Positions 44,557 through 53,311 of a stretch of DNA of 64,000 bases are shown here, one piece after another. The notes beneath the pieces are model-generated. The model searched no databases, was not told where the DNA came from, and worked only from the letters and a program-made list of their open reading frames with translations. Within the stretch, counting starts at the first letter, position 1. Each line of letters opens with the position of its first letter. Origin of the DNA: Sinorhizobium sp. B11 (GTDB lineage Bacteria; Pseudomonadota; Alphaproteobacteria; Rhizobiales; Rhizobiaceae); the NCBI GenBank assembly GCA_039725955.1, contig CP091033.1, forward strand, positions 2,095,306 to 2,159,305. Reading direction: 5' to 3'. The translations under genes and the position numbers were made by a program.

Positions 44557-45390
44557 TCACTTCTTGCTGCGGTCAGCGGACGTCCTTGCCCGGGCGCGGA
44601 CGGGCGACGGAATGAAGGAGACGTGACCCGTGCCATGGACCTGCAGCCAATAACCAAGGGCCATGAAAACGCCGCCGCCGATAAGGTTGCCGAGCGTGAC
44701 CCAGACGAGATTGTGAATGGCGGCGGCGAGTGTGATGTTTGCAGGATGATCGCCCATGAGCGCCATCGAGAAAGTGAACATGTTGGCGACGCTGTGTTCG
44801 TAGCCGGCGGCCACGAAAATCGTGATCGGCCAAAAGATCAGCATGATCTTGGCAGCAGCGTTTTCCGTACGTCCCGCCATCCAGATGGCAAGGCAAACAA
44901 GCCAGTTGCAGAGAATGCCGCGTGCGAGAAGCTCTAGCGATCCAGCTGACATCTTGGCAGAGACGATCGAAAAGAACGCTTGGCTCCCATCGCCCAGAAG
45001 CACGCCGCCGCCAGCGAGATGAAAGAGACCAGCAAGCACCACGGCGCCGATCAGGTTACCGATCCAGGCACTTATCCAGACCAGCAGTAAATCTGCGATG
45101 CGGCTGCGCCGCGTCAGCACCGCGAGCGGCATGTACATGGCCGTTCCGGTAAAGAGCTCGCTGCCGGCAAAGACGACAATAGTCAGGGCGGAGGAAAATA
45201 CGATGCCCATCACGAGATGCGCCCATGCTGGGTCGGCATGCGCGCCGGCGGTGAACATGATGATATCGCCGAAACCGATATAGGCGCCGGCCATGGCCGC
45301 CCCGATCAGAAATGCGGGAAAGTGATTGCGGACTTCTTCGGCTTTTTCTTCACCCGACTGGGCAAAGTGATCAATCGAATCCTGATACAT
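44557..45390 (-). CDS. Formate/nitrite transporter (FNT family)
   Basis: 277 residues with six hydrophobic segments. FNT features: AFLIGAAMAGAYIGFGDI near TM1, FAGSELFTGTAMYMPLAVL (TM2-3 broken helix), ARGILCNWLVCLAIWMA (TM4) and GYEHSVANMF carrying the central channel His. FNT pentamers move formate, nitrite or related anions. It is directly upstream of the EmrA-like gene (8-base gap), an uncommon pairing. Formate made by the nearby bicupin could be a substrate, by inference only. Confidence 0.9.
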   Translation of the reverse strand: MYQDSIDHFAQSGEEKAEEVRNHFPAFLIGAAMAGAYIGFGDIIMFTAGAHADPAWAHLVMGIVFSSALTIVVFAGSELFTGTAMYMPLAVLTRRSRIADLLLVWISAWIGNLIGAVVLAGLFHLAGGGVLLGDGSQAFFSIVSAKMSAGSLELLARGILCNWLVCLAIWMAGRTENAAAKIMLIFWPITIFVAAGYEHSVANMFTFSMALMGDHPANITLAAAIHNLVWVTLGNLIGGGVFMALGYWLQVHGTGHVSFIPSPVRARARTSADRSKK

Positions 45391-45555
45391 GACGGCACCT
45401 CGTCTCTAATGATCGACCGGGCTTCGTCCCGGTTGGTCGAAAGGGTAGTCGCGCATGCGGCATTGCTGAATCATACCAACGTCTAGGCTGCTTCTGCCCG
45501 AGCCTATGTTTGTTCTTTACACTTGCATGCTGCTTCAATCGTGATGCGATCGCAA

Positions 45556-45700
45556 AGAAAAAAAGAGGCCGCCTCCGCTTCGCGGAAGGCGGCCATTTGC
45601 GGATCCTCGGGCAATCCGTGACTTCAGGCGGAGGGGAGGGACACCGCCGAGCCGTAACCGAGATTTCATCGCCTGTGGGGGAGGAGGCTTCAGGCGACGA
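45556..45700 (-). ncRNA. Candidate cuckoo small RNA (alpha-r14 / NfeR1-like)
   Basis: Read on the minus strand, three stem-loops follow each other. First, a 7-bp TCGCCTG/CAGGCGA stem (45669-45697) shows CCTCCTCCC in its loop. Second, a GGCGG/CCGCC stem (45627-45648) shows CCCTCCCC in its loop. Third, a GC-rich terminator hairpin (45567-45594) is followed by a U-rich tail (A-rich on plus, 45554-45566). Two hairpins exposing the anti-Shine-Dalgarno CCUCCUCCC plus a terminator define the alphaproteobacterial cuckoo RNAs, which include NfeR1 of Sinorhizobium. The 5' end is not determined; ~45700-45720 is a guess. Likely role: base-pairing to ribosome sites of many mRNAs. Confidence 0.75.
45567..45594 (-). 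terminator. Rho-independent terminator of the candidate sRNA
   Basis: GGCCGCCT (45567-45574) pairs with AGGCGGCC (45587-45594), with inner CCGC/GCGG pairs and one bulged A. On the minus strand it is followed by CTCTTTTTTTCTTT. No protein gene on that strand ends here, which points to an RNA gene. Confidence 0.85.
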
Positions 45701-45902
45701 AAATGAAGATACGCCGATACCGACGCCTGCGGAACTAAACTTACGTATTGGCCCGCCTAGACCAGCGGGCAATTTCTCCCAATCCGGCGGCGCACTTACT
45801 TTGCGCTCGATCGGCGCGATGTCGTCGATGGCATCGGCGGTAGCTGTTCCCACTCAAACTGCATCGCAGATGGCGAAGCTCAAACCTCGTACAGGATCTA
45901 TT

Positions 45903-46373
45903 ATGAAAATCTCGCTTCTTTCCCTCCTGGCAGCCGGAATGCTGGCCGCCCCTGTCGTTGCAAACGCCGCCCAGGCCGATGTCGGTAAGCTGGATTGCGA
46001 CGTTTCCAAGGGCATCGGTGTCATCGTCGGCTCCAAGCAGGATCTCGACTGCACTTTTACGCCAACCGCTTCCGATGACTCCAGCCAGCATTATGTCGGC
46101 ACGATTACCGATTTCGGTCTTGATGTCGGTACCGTCGAAAAGGGCCGTATGGTCTGGCTCGTGTTCAACGCCACGCGTGAAGCGGTCGCCGGTCTTGAGG
46201 GCAATTATGCCGGGGTCACGGCAGATGCCAGTGTGGGCGTCGGCGGCGGCGCCAACGTGCTGGTCGGTGGAACGAGCAAGACCGTCTCGCTGCAGCCGGT
46301 TTCGCTTGAAGGCGACGTCGGTGTCAACCTGGCGGTGGGCGTTACGGCCATGAAGCTGAAGCTGGCAGATTGA
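45903..46373 (+). CDS. DUF992 secreted protein
   Basis: 156 residues from ATG 45903; an in-frame ATG at 45870 would lengthen the N-terminus. A signal peptide is clear (MKISLLSLLAAGMLAA then VVANAAQA). The mature part has KLDCDVSKGIGVIVGSKQDLDC with paired cysteines, an HYVGTITDFGLDVG motif and glycine-rich ASVGVGGGANVLVGG, all typical of DUF992. It is probably periplasmic or outer-membrane-associated; function unknown. The frame is open upstream through the sRNA region, but that extension is not supported. Confidence 0.85.
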   Translation: MKISLLSLLAAGMLAAPVVANAAQADVGKLDCDVSKGIGVIVGSKQDLDCTFTPTASDDSSQHYVGTITDFGLDVGTVEKGRMVWLVFNATREAVAGLEGNYAGVTADASVGVGGGANVLVGGTSKTVSLQPVSLEGDVGVNLAVGVTAMKLKLAD

Positions 46374-47188
46374 CGCCTGTATCGAACCAGACAGCACGGC
46401 TTCGCGACTGCGTTCGGGAAGCCTGCCAAATTGACGGTTGCCACTATAGAAGCCATCGCCCTCGCCGTGACAATTGAGATCGATCCGCTGTCGGCGCCTA
46501 TGCCTCAATGCCTCTTGCGCTAAGCAAGACCTCGTATCTCGTTCTCCATCATAAACTCGACCATTCTCCCTTCGAACGGACACGGATGATCGGCGCCCTT
46601 CAAGGTGCACCTTTCCATTCGAATGCCGCTGCATCGCACCAATCGAAGATGTCATCCACAGGAAGATCAAGCTCCAGAATAGGAGATGAAGTTCGGTACC
46701 GCCGCCTTCGCTCCGACATGCGCAGGATATGCCGATAGGCGGGTGTGAGCTGAAAACGTGAGGCCGTGCAGGTTGTGCGACGGCGCGTGAGCGGTCCCGA
46801 TGTCGCTCCGAAAGCGGAACGCGAGGGCGCGGCGCAGTCGGTTCCGCGCCGGCTGCCGCCGGCGCTCCTGCGGCTGCGCTTCCTCGCGCCCTTGCGTGAC
46901 GCGAATTCCCGCTTTCGCGCGCGTGCCGCGCGCCGCGATGCTGAAAGCTCCGATATGCTTCTTTGTTAATTGTCGATCCTCCCGGATCGAGCGCCAGTCA
47001 GCCGTGAAGATTCCGTGGGGACGGGCCTTCGGCCATCGGTTCGGTTCCCCTCTCCATGGCGGACTCGCAGGCCGGACCGTAAGTTCCGACACGTCAGGCT
47101 TTAACGGCTTCTGCTGATTTACGCCCGGTCGGAAGCACCCGACCTGCCTCACCCGTTCGCTTCTCGCCCCACGCTGCACCGTGTGGCG

Positions 47189-47209
47189 CGAGGAGGCTCC
47201 GCCTCCTCG
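47189..47209. other. Perfect GC hairpin with SD-like and anti-SD-like arms
   Basis: CGAGGAGGC (47189-47197) pairs with GCCTCCTCG (47201-47209) around TCC. One arm contains AGGAGG and the other CCTCCT. No T run follows, so a simple terminator is unlikely. Confidence 0.45.
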
Positions 47210-47386
47210 GCGTGGTCGGTAATTTTAGCCCATTCGGAATTCTCATCTCAGTCCCGAGAGTTAAAGGGCTGCGCTTGGTGCACTGACGGATTGGAAGGGC
47301 TGGAGAGAGGTTCCGCCCGGTCCGTCACGGAGAACATGGCTTAAGCCACCCAGGAAATCACCCCAGCCCATACCCTCACCCCGAGC

Positions 47387-47408
47387 CCGGCCACAGCGCC
47401 GGCCTTTT
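47387..47408 (+). terminator. Terminator-like attenuator ahead of the DUF932 gene
   Basis: CCGGC (47387-47391) and GCCGG (47398-47402) flank CACAGC and are followed by CCTTTT, only 19 bases before the DUF932 ATG. The stem is short; it could attenuate transcription or end an upstream RNA. Confidence 0.35.
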
Positions 47409-47426
47409 CGTTTCAGGAGATCTGTC

Positions 47427-48644
47427 ATGACCAATTCCAATCTCAACAGTCCCGTGTCGTCTTCCGGCTTCAAGGTCGATATCTCGCGCGGCGCGCGCAT
47501 CGGCCGCGTGTCATCCGAATGGTTCTCGCGCCCCGACGACGAGCGCTTCCTGTCGCTCAGTGCGCTCTACGACACCGTGCGATCGCGGGCCGATCGGGCG
47601 CATGCCCGCACCATCGAGACGAGCGCCATCCGCGTCGAGGCGACGCGCGACAATGCCGAACGGCTCGAACTGATCGTGCCCGGCGAGAACGCATGCCGGG
47701 GTCACCGTGATGCTCAATCGATCGCGCCGACCCATTGGAGCTACGGTCAGCTCTGCAGCCTGGTCGGCGCACCGGCAACCTATATGCGCCAGCTGCCGGC
47801 GCCGCTTGCCGCCATCAATCTTCAGCACGGACTGCTGTCCCATCGCGCCGAACTGGTCAAGACGCTCGAGATGGACGATGGGCGGCTCGAGCTGCGCGCC
47901 GTCACCGGCCCCGACTATGGCCGCATCTGGGATCATGAACTGGTCGCAGCCGTGATGAAGATTGCCGGTAACGGCACCGGCGACACGATGTGGAAGGTGC
48001 CGGGTCAGCTCGACTGGACGACCATGACCCACAATCCCTTCCTCGATATCACCAAGGATACGACAACGCTTTATGCCAGCGACCGTGACGTCTTCCTGTT
48101 CCTCGTCGACGACACGCATCCGATCGAGGCCGGGCGTCTTTCGAACGGCGAGCCCGATCTCTACTTCCGGGGCTTCTATGCCTGGAACTCGGAGGTCGGC
48201 TCCAAGACGCTCGGCATCGCCTCGTTTTATCTGAGGGCGGTCTGCGCCAACCGCAATCTCTGGGGCACGGAACAGTTCGAGGAGATCACCATCCGCCACT
48301 CGAAATTCGCCGGCGAACGTTTCGCCCATGAGGCGGCACCCGCATTGGCGACTTTCGCCAATTCGTCGCCCGCCCCCTTCGTTGCCGGCATCAAGGCGGC
48401 ACGCGAGGCGATCGTTGCCCGCCATGACGACGACCGCGAGGCCTTCCTGCGCCGCCGCGGTTTCTCCAAAAGCGAGACCGGCAAGGTGATCGACATGGTG
48501 CTGTCGGAGGAGGGCCGTCCGCCGGAGTCGATCTTCGATTTCGTGCAGGGCATTACCGCGCTGGCGCGAGCCAAGACCAATCAGGACGTTCGCCTCGATC
48601 TCGAGGGCAAGGCTAAGAAGCTTCTGGAAAGTGCCCGCCAATGA
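47427..48644 (+). CDS. DUF932 plasmid protein
   Basis: 405 residues of the phage/plasmid DUF932 family: GRVSSEWFSRPDDERFLSL near the start, THWSYGQLCSLVGAPATYMRQLP, RAVTGPDYGRIWDHELV, FYAWNSEVGSKTLGI and YLRAVCANRNLWG. AGGAG precedes the ATG. Function is unknown; the family is common on rhizobial plasmids beside Toprim and ParB-like genes. Overlaps the next gene by four bases, so the two act together. Confidence 0.85.
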   Translation: MTNSNLNSPVSSSGFKVDISRGARIGRVSSEWFSRPDDERFLSLSALYDTVRSRADRAHARTIETSAIRVEATRDNAERLELIVPGENACRGHRDAQSIAPTHWSYGQLCSLVGAPATYMRQLPAPLAAINLQHGLLSHRAELVKTLEMDDGRLELRAVTGPDYGRIWDHELVAAVMKIAGNGTGDTMWKVPGQLDWTTMTHNPFLDITKDTTTLYASDRDVFLFLVDDTHPIEAGRLSNGEPDLYFRGFYAWNSEVGSKTLGIASFYLRAVCANRNLWGTEQFEEITIRHSKFAGERFAHEAAPALATFANSSPAPFVAGIKAAREAIVARHDDDREAFLRRRGFSKSETGKVIDMVLSEEGRPPESIFDFVQGITALARAKTNQDVRLDLEGKAKKLLESARQ

Positions 48645-49699
48645 GGGTCTCGGCCGCAGATCTCGCCGACCGCCTCGCGCGCCATGCCGAGGCGGTCTGC
48701 CGTCATTATCTCTCGGCCGGCCGGCGATCCGGCAATTACTGGATCGTCGGCGATACGGACAACAATAAGGGCCGGTCGCTCTATGTGCGCCTGACCGGTG
48801 AAAAAGCCGGTCGCTGGAGCGATGCGGCGACCGGCCAATATGGCGATCTCCTCGATCTTATCCGCGAGACCTGCAAGCTTACCGCCTTTGGCGACGTTGC
48901 AGACGAGGCACGGCTGTTTCTCAACCTGCCGCGGCTGGAACCAATGGCGGCAGAATGGCGGGACGCCAATGCACCCGACAGCCGATCGACCGCGGCGCGG
49001 GCAGGGCTGCTGTTTGCCAATGCCGTGCCGATCGCCGGTACCCTGGCGGAGCGCTACCTGCAGAGCCGCGGCATCGAGAGCGCTGCAAGCCATGCCGCGC
49101 TGCGGTTCCATCCCTCCTGCTATTACAGGGACCTCACAACAGGAGCCGCGACACCTCTGCCGGCAATTATTGCGGCCGTCACCGACGTCGAGGGTCGGCT
49201 GACCGGCGTTCACCGGACCTGGCTTGACCCGGCTCGACGCGGCAAGGCCAGGATCGACGAACCGCGCCGGGCGCTTGGTCGCCTCAAGGGCAATGGCGTG
49301 CGCTTTAACATGCCACCTGACGGGCCTGTCCAGGTCCTGGCGATAGGGGAGGGTATTGAGACCGTGCTCTCCCTCTCGGCAGTTTTTCCCCGCATGCCGC
49401 TGGTTGCAGCACTTTCGGCCCATCATCTAGCAGCCTTCCAGCTACCGGCGACATGCAAGCGCCTCTATATCGCTGCCGACGCCGATGCGGCAGGACGACT
49501 TGGGCTCGAAGGACTGAGCCGGGCTGCTCACGCTCTCGGGGTGCTGCCGCTGTTGCTGCGTCCCGAACTCAATGATTTCAACGAGGATCTGCGTCGGCTT
49601 GGACCTTCCCGTCTAGTGGCGAACCTGCGCCGCCAGCTCGTCCCGGACGATGCGACCTACCTTGTTGATAACCCAGCCGTTCGTGAGCGAAAAGCGTAG
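48641..49699 (+). CDS. Toprim-domain protein (DUF7146/primase-like)
   Basis: 352 residues. The N-terminal part carries CRHYLSAGRRSGNYWIVGD and RWSDAATGQYGDLLDLIRE, similar to the CHC2-less plasmid primase-like domain. The Toprim motifs are LAIGEGIETVLSL (catalytic Glu) and YIAADADAAGRLGLEGL (DxD). This suggests a primase or nuclease-like role on plasmid DNA. No helicase domain is present. Confidence 0.85.
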   Translation: MRVSAADLADRLARHAEAVCRHYLSAGRRSGNYWIVGDTDNNKGRSLYVRLTGEKAGRWSDAATGQYGDLLDLIRETCKLTAFGDVADEARLFLNLPRLEPMAAEWRDANAPDSRSTAARAGLLFANAVPIAGTLAERYLQSRGIESAASHAALRFHPSCYYRDLTTGAATPLPAIIAAVTDVEGRLTGVHRTWLDPARRGKARIDEPRRALGRLKGNGVRFNMPPDGPVQVLAIGEGIETVLSLSAVFPRMPLVAALSAHHLAAFQLPATCKRLYIAADADAAGRLGLEGLSRAAHALGVLPLLLRPELNDFNEDLRRLGPSRLVANLRRQLVPDDATYLVDNPAVRERKA

Positions 49700-49902
49700 A
49701 AACGAAGTGCTGCCGTCGACGGCCGCGGCCGATTTCGGACAAATCACCACTGCATTGCTTCCGTCGCAATGGGATAGGACCAAGAAACTGAGGACTTTTC
49801 CACGATTGCACAGCTGAGCAATTGTCGACACACCATGTCCGCGGTTGTCTATGACAATTTGATGACAGACTATGGGCCCGCTGATTTGATGGGACATGGA
49901 AT

Positions 49903-50208
49903 ATGAAAGAGAAGAAGCGGGTCTACGAGGCTCTTGTGGACGGCGCAATGGATGGACTTGTGGACGATGCGCTTTTTGAGTTTGTCCGCAAGCGCTGTCC
50001 GAAGGCTTCCAGCAAGAAGATCGTTCGAGCCTCGTTACTGGCGCTGACCGATCCCCATCTGAAGGACCGCAACATCCTCGATGTCATCTATGCGCTGGCG
50101 ATCAAGCACCGGCTGGACGGCATCACTATCGAAGATGAGCAGGACGAGGAAGCCGAGGATCAGGATCGGCGCGCCACGGCTGACAAGGACCAGCAGCCGC
50201 TTTCCTGA
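49903..50208 (+). CDS. Small hypothetical protein (101 aa)
   Basis: 101 residues: a helical, basic-acidic N-terminal two thirds (KKRVYEALVDGAMDGLVDDALFEF, split by Lys/Asp patches; KKIVRASLLALTDPHL) and a very acidic tail (DEQDEEAEDQD). No known motif. The composition resembles DNA-mimic or antitoxin-like small plasmid proteins, but this is only an impression. It follows the Toprim gene by 203 bases that include a TTGTC-TAT-GACAA palindrome near 49848. Confidence 0.6.
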   Translation: MKEKKRVYEALVDGAMDGLVDDALFEFVRKRCPKASSKKIVRASLLALTDPHLKDRNILDVIYALAIKHRLDGITIEDEQDEEAEDQDRRATADKDQQPLS

Positions 50209-50255
50209 TTTCGCGAAGACGAGAAATCCCAGCGGCCTAGAGCGCGCCGCCGCCG

Positions 50256-50648
50256 TCAGGAGGCGCTATCGGAGAGTTCTTCGAGGATCGGACAGCCCGG
50301 ACGATCATTTCCGTGGCAGGCATGGACGAGATGCTCGAGCGTGCGTCGCAATTCCGTCAGCTCGCGGACCTTCCGGTCGATTTCCGAGAGCTTCGCCTCG
50401 GCAATCTCCTTGACGTCAGAACTCGCGCGGCTCTTGTCTTCATAGAGCGCCAGGAGCTGGCGGCATTCCTCTACCGAAAAGCCGAGGCCACGTGAACGCT
50501 GCAGGAAGCGCAGCTTGTGCACGTCGGAGGCGGCATAGTCGCGGTAGCCGTTTCCGCCCCGGTCTGGGCGGATCAGGCCGATATCCTCGTAATAGCGGAT
50601 GGTCTTGGAAGGCAGACCAGAGCGTTCGGAGGCTTCGCCAATATTCAT
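50256..50648 (-). CDS. hmrR: CueR/HmrR Cu(I)-responsive MerR regulator
   Basis: 130 residues from ATG 50648, preceded by AAGGAG eight bases upstream, so it can be translated on its own. Mer[30 protein letters not shown]; dimer helix region [16 protein letters not shown]; copper loop CHGNDRPGC with the two conserved cysteines. It should activate the ATPase promoter by twisting the 19-bp spacer at 53244-53274. See the ATPase entry for the in-frame read-through. Confidence 0.93.
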   Translation of the reverse strand: MNIGEASERSGLPSKTIRYYEDIGLIRPDRGGNGYRDYAASDVHKLRFLQRSRGLGFSVEECRQLLALYEDKSRASSDVKEIAEAKLSEIDRKVRELTELRRTLEHLVHACHGNDRPGCPILEELSDSAS

Positions 50649-53204
50649 CGATTGTCTCCTTACAGTTTTTTCCACCCTCAGCCTCAGTGCATTGCCGATA
50701 ACGGAGACCGAGGACAGGCTCATGGCGGCGGCGGCGATCATCGGCGAGAGCAGTAGGCCGAAGATCGGATAGAGCACGCCGGCCGCCACAGGAATGCCGA
50801 GCGCGTTATAGCCGAAGGCAAAGCCGAGGTTCTGGCGGATGTTGCGCATTGTTGCCTCAGCCAGCCTTCTTGCGCGCACGATCCCGTTGAGATCCCCCTT
50901 CACCAAGGTAATACCTGCGCTTTCCATCGCAACATCGGCACCGGTGCCCATGGCGATCCCCACATCGGCGGCTGCCAGCGCCGGCGCGTCATTGACCCCG
51001 TCTCCGGCCATGGCAATGACGGCGCCCCTTGCTCTCAGTCCGTCGACCAGCGCTTTCTTGTCCTCGGGCAGAACGTCGGCGCGAACCTCGTCGATCCCGA
51101 GACTCTTTGCCACCGCAAGGGCAGTACGCCTGTTGTCGCCGGTCGCCATGATGATCTTCAGGCCACTGTCATGCAGCGCCTTGATTGCGGCTGCCGTCGT
51201 CGGCTTGATGCGGTCGGCGACGGCGACGAGGCCGGCCAAAGCACCGTCGAGTGTTATGAACATGACAGTCTTGCCTTCGCCGCGCAGCGCTTCAGTCTGG
51301 TTCGAAAGCGCTGCCGGATCGATGCCGAGATCAGCGAGCATGGCGGCATTGCCAAGTGCGACTGACCTGCCACCTACCGTACCGTGCACGCCCTTTCCGG
51401 TCTTCGCCTCGAAGCCTGTGACATCGTTGAAAGTGAGACCGCGTTCCTCTGCGCCTGAAACTATTGCCTCTGCGAGCGGATGTTCGGAGCCACGCTCGAG
51501 GCTTGCTGCGAGCGCCAACAGATGATCTTCCTCGACACCTTCGGATACTACGACATCGGTCAGCTTAGGCTCGCCCTCGGTCAACGTGCCCGTCTTGTCG
51601 ACGATCAACGTATCGACCTTGGAAAACCTCTCCAGCGCTTCGGCATCCTTGATCAGGACGCCTTCCTGCGCACCCCGTCCAGTGGCGATCATGATCGACA
51701 TCGGTGTTGCGAGGCCAAGTGCGCAGGGGCAGGCGATGATCAGGACGGCAACGGCGGCGAGCAGCGCATTGGCCAGCCGCGGCTCCGGGCCGACAAAGGA
51801 CCAGACGAGGAAAGCCGCGATCGCGGCGGCCACCACCGCCGGCACGAAGATCGCCGAAACACGGTCAACGGCGCCCTGGATCGGCGCGCGCGAACGCTGC
51901 GCCTTCGCCACCATGTCGACGATGCGCGACAATGTCGTGTCGGCACCGACTTTCTCGGCCGTCATGATCAATGTGCCGTTCTTGTTCATCGTGCCGCCAG
52001 TCAGTGCGTCGCTCTTGGTCTTTTCGACCGGTAGCGGTTCGCCCGTGATCATCGATTCATCGACGGTCGATTGCCCCTCGGCGACGGAGCCATCGACCGG
52101 AACGCGTTCGCCGGGACGTACGCGCAGCCGGTCGCCGGTCCTGATCTCATCGACAGGCACGTCGCTCTCGCTGCCATCGGCATCAATGCGGCGCGCGGTT
52201 TTCGGCGCAAGATCGAGCAGGGCACGGATCGCTGAGCCGGTGCGTTCTCGCGCCTTCAACTCCAGCACCTGGCCGACGAAGACGAGGGCCACGATGAGCG
52301 CGGCCGCCTCGAAATAAACCGGGATGGCGCCGCCGTGACCGCTAAAACTGTGCGGGAAGAGCCCCGGCACCAATGTCGCCACGACGCTGTAGAGGTAGGC
52401 CGTGCCAACACCGAGGCCGATCAGCGTCCACATATTGGGGCTGCGGTTGACGATCGACGCCCATGCCCTGCGGAAGAAGGGAAGGGCCGCCCAGAGGACA
52501 ACGGGTGTTGCCAGCAGCAGTTCGATATAGCTCGCCAGCGGCTCGCCAAGCGCTTCACGGGGCCACGAGAGGCCAAGCATCGGCCCCATGGCTAGGATCA
52601 GGAGAGGAACTGAAAGGACAGCACTGACCCATAGACGCCTGATAAAATCCAAGAGTTCCGGATTCGGACCTTCGTCTTCAGGCGGAATGCCCATCGGCTC
52701 CAGTGCCATGCCACATTTCGGGCAGTCGCCGGGACGGTCACTGACGACCTCGGGATGCATCGGGCAGGTATAGAGCCTACCCTTCGGCATGGCCGCTGTG
52801 GCAGGCTTTTTGCCATGGCGATAGGTTTCGGGATCGGCCTCGAACTTCGCCTTGCAGCCGGCCGAGCAGAAATAGAACTTCTCGCCCTCGTGCTTCAGGA
52901 AGTGTTTCGCGGTCGAACGGTCTACTGTCATGCCGCAGACCGGGTCCCTGGCGGTCAGATAATCCTGCGGTGCCGCCTCGAACTTCTTGCGGCAGCCATC
53001 ACTGCAGAAGTGATAGGTGTGACCCTGATAATCGAGCGACGGTTTCCCGGCTTTCGGATCGACCGTCATGCCGCAGACGGCATCGCGCACCACCACGTCT
53101 TCATCCTTTTCATCGTGGCCGCAACTGCATTGCGCACCGTCGGCGTGATGGTGACCATGCCCATGATGATCGTGGTCATGATGATGATCGTGCTTGCTGT
53201 CCAT
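50256..53204 (-). CDS. actP: Copper P1B-type ATPase, open in frame into CueR
   Basis: As given, one frame of ~982 residues. The ATPase part has a His-rich N-terminus, two YHS-type metal domains ([20 protein letters not shown]), a heavy-metal-binding domain (YTCPMHPEV...CPKCGMAL), TM segments, the CPC channel motif [12 protein letters not shown], phosphorylation [18 protein letters not shown] and [11 protein letters not shown]. It exports Cu(I). The frame then runs on into a complete CueR. With one base fewer in the A6 run (plus strand T 50666-50671) it would read ...VEKL-stop with TAA at 50660-50662, just before the CueR ribosome site. So the natural ATPase end is probably 50660 and the fusion an indel artefact or a recent mutation. 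Confidence 0.9.
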   Translation of the reverse strand: MDSKHDHHHDHDHHGHGHHHADGAQCSCGHDEKDEDVVVRDAVCGMTVDPKAGKPSLDYQGHTYHFCSDGCRKKFEAAPQDYLTARDPVCGMTVDRSTAKHFLKHEGEKFYFCSAGCKAKFEADPETYRHGKKPATAAMPKGRLYTCPMHPEVVSDRPGDCPKCGMALEPMGIPPEDEGPNPELLDFIRRLWVSAVLSVPLLILAMGPMLGLSWPREALGEPLASYIELLLATPVVLWAALPFFRRAWASIVNRSPNMWTLIGLGVGTAYLYSVVATLVPGLFPHSFSGHGGAIPVYFEAAALIVALVFVGQVLELKARERTGSAIRALLDLAPKTARRIDADGSESDVPVDEIRTGDRLRVRPGERVPVDGSVAEGQSTVDESMITGEPLPVEKTKSDALTGGTMNKNGTLIMTAEKVGADTTLSRIVDMVAKAQRSRAPIQGAVDRVSAIFVPAVVAAAIAAFLVWSFVGPEPRLANALLAAVAVLIIACPCALGLATPMSIMIATGRGAQEGVLIKDAEALERFSKVDTLIVDKTGTLTEGEPKLTDVVVSEGVEEDHLLALAASLERGSEHPLAEAIVSGAEERGLTFNDVTGFEAKTGKGVHGTVGGRSVALGNAAMLADLGIDPAALSNQTEALRGEGKTVMFITLDGALAGLVAVADRIKPTTAAAIKALHDSGLKIIMATGDNRRTALAVAKSLGIDEVRADVLPEDKKALVDGLRARGAVIAMAGDGVNDAPALAAADVGIAMGTGADVAMESAGITLVKGDLNGIVRARRLAEATMRNIRQNLGFAFGYNALGIPVAAGVLYPIFGLLLSPMIAAAAMSLSSVSVIGNALRLRVEKTVRRQSMNIGEASERSGLPSKTIRYYEDIGLIRPDRGGNGYRDYAASDVHKLRFLQRSRGLGFSVEECRQLLALYEDKSRASSDVKEIAEAKLSEIDRKVRELTELRRTLEHLVHACHGNDRPGCPILEELSDSAS

Positions 53205-53243
53205 AAAGCTGTACCTTTCGTGCCTGTGTGGCATCTGGACAGC

Positions 53244-53274
53244 CTTATGAACCTTCCAGCAGCTGGAAGGTCAA
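53244..53274 (-). promoter_or_regulatory. CueR-type promoter/operator of the copper ATPase
   Basis: A perfect 21-bp palindrome, ACCTTCCAG-CAG-CTGGAAGGT (53251-53271), lies between a minus-strand -35 TTGACC (53269-53274) and -10 CATAAG (53244-53249), a 19-base spacer. The long spacer and ACCTTCC/GGAAGGT symmetry are typical of MerR-family copper promoters. Confidence 0.85.
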
Positions 53275-53311
53275 TCTCTTTTTTTCGCCCGCTCAGATTT
53301 CAAGATTGCCG

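Larger units (their letters stand above)
46374..47426. other. 1-kb non-coding region upstream of the DUF932 gene
   Basis: No credible protein gene. It is GC- and arginine-codon-rich between ~46790 and 46970, where all frames look compositional. Structures seen: a 9-bp hairpin at 47189-47209 and a terminator-like element at 47387-47408 just before the DUF932 gene. It may hold a long leader or a small RNA. Confidence 0.5.

Noticed and set aside
45510..45902. N-terminal extension of the DUF992 protein
   Set aside because: The frame is open, but a clean signal peptide starts at 45903 and the upstream part is explained by the minus-strand sRNA hairpins.
46667..47179. A 170-codon minus-strand protein
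   Set aside because: Arg/Ala-rich translation with no motif or ribosome site; all frames in this GC-rich stretch are open by composition.
49721..49732. CGGCCGCGGCCG as a third parS
   Set aside because: It shares the GGCCGCGGCC core but lacks the GTT...AAC ends seen in the two identical sites.
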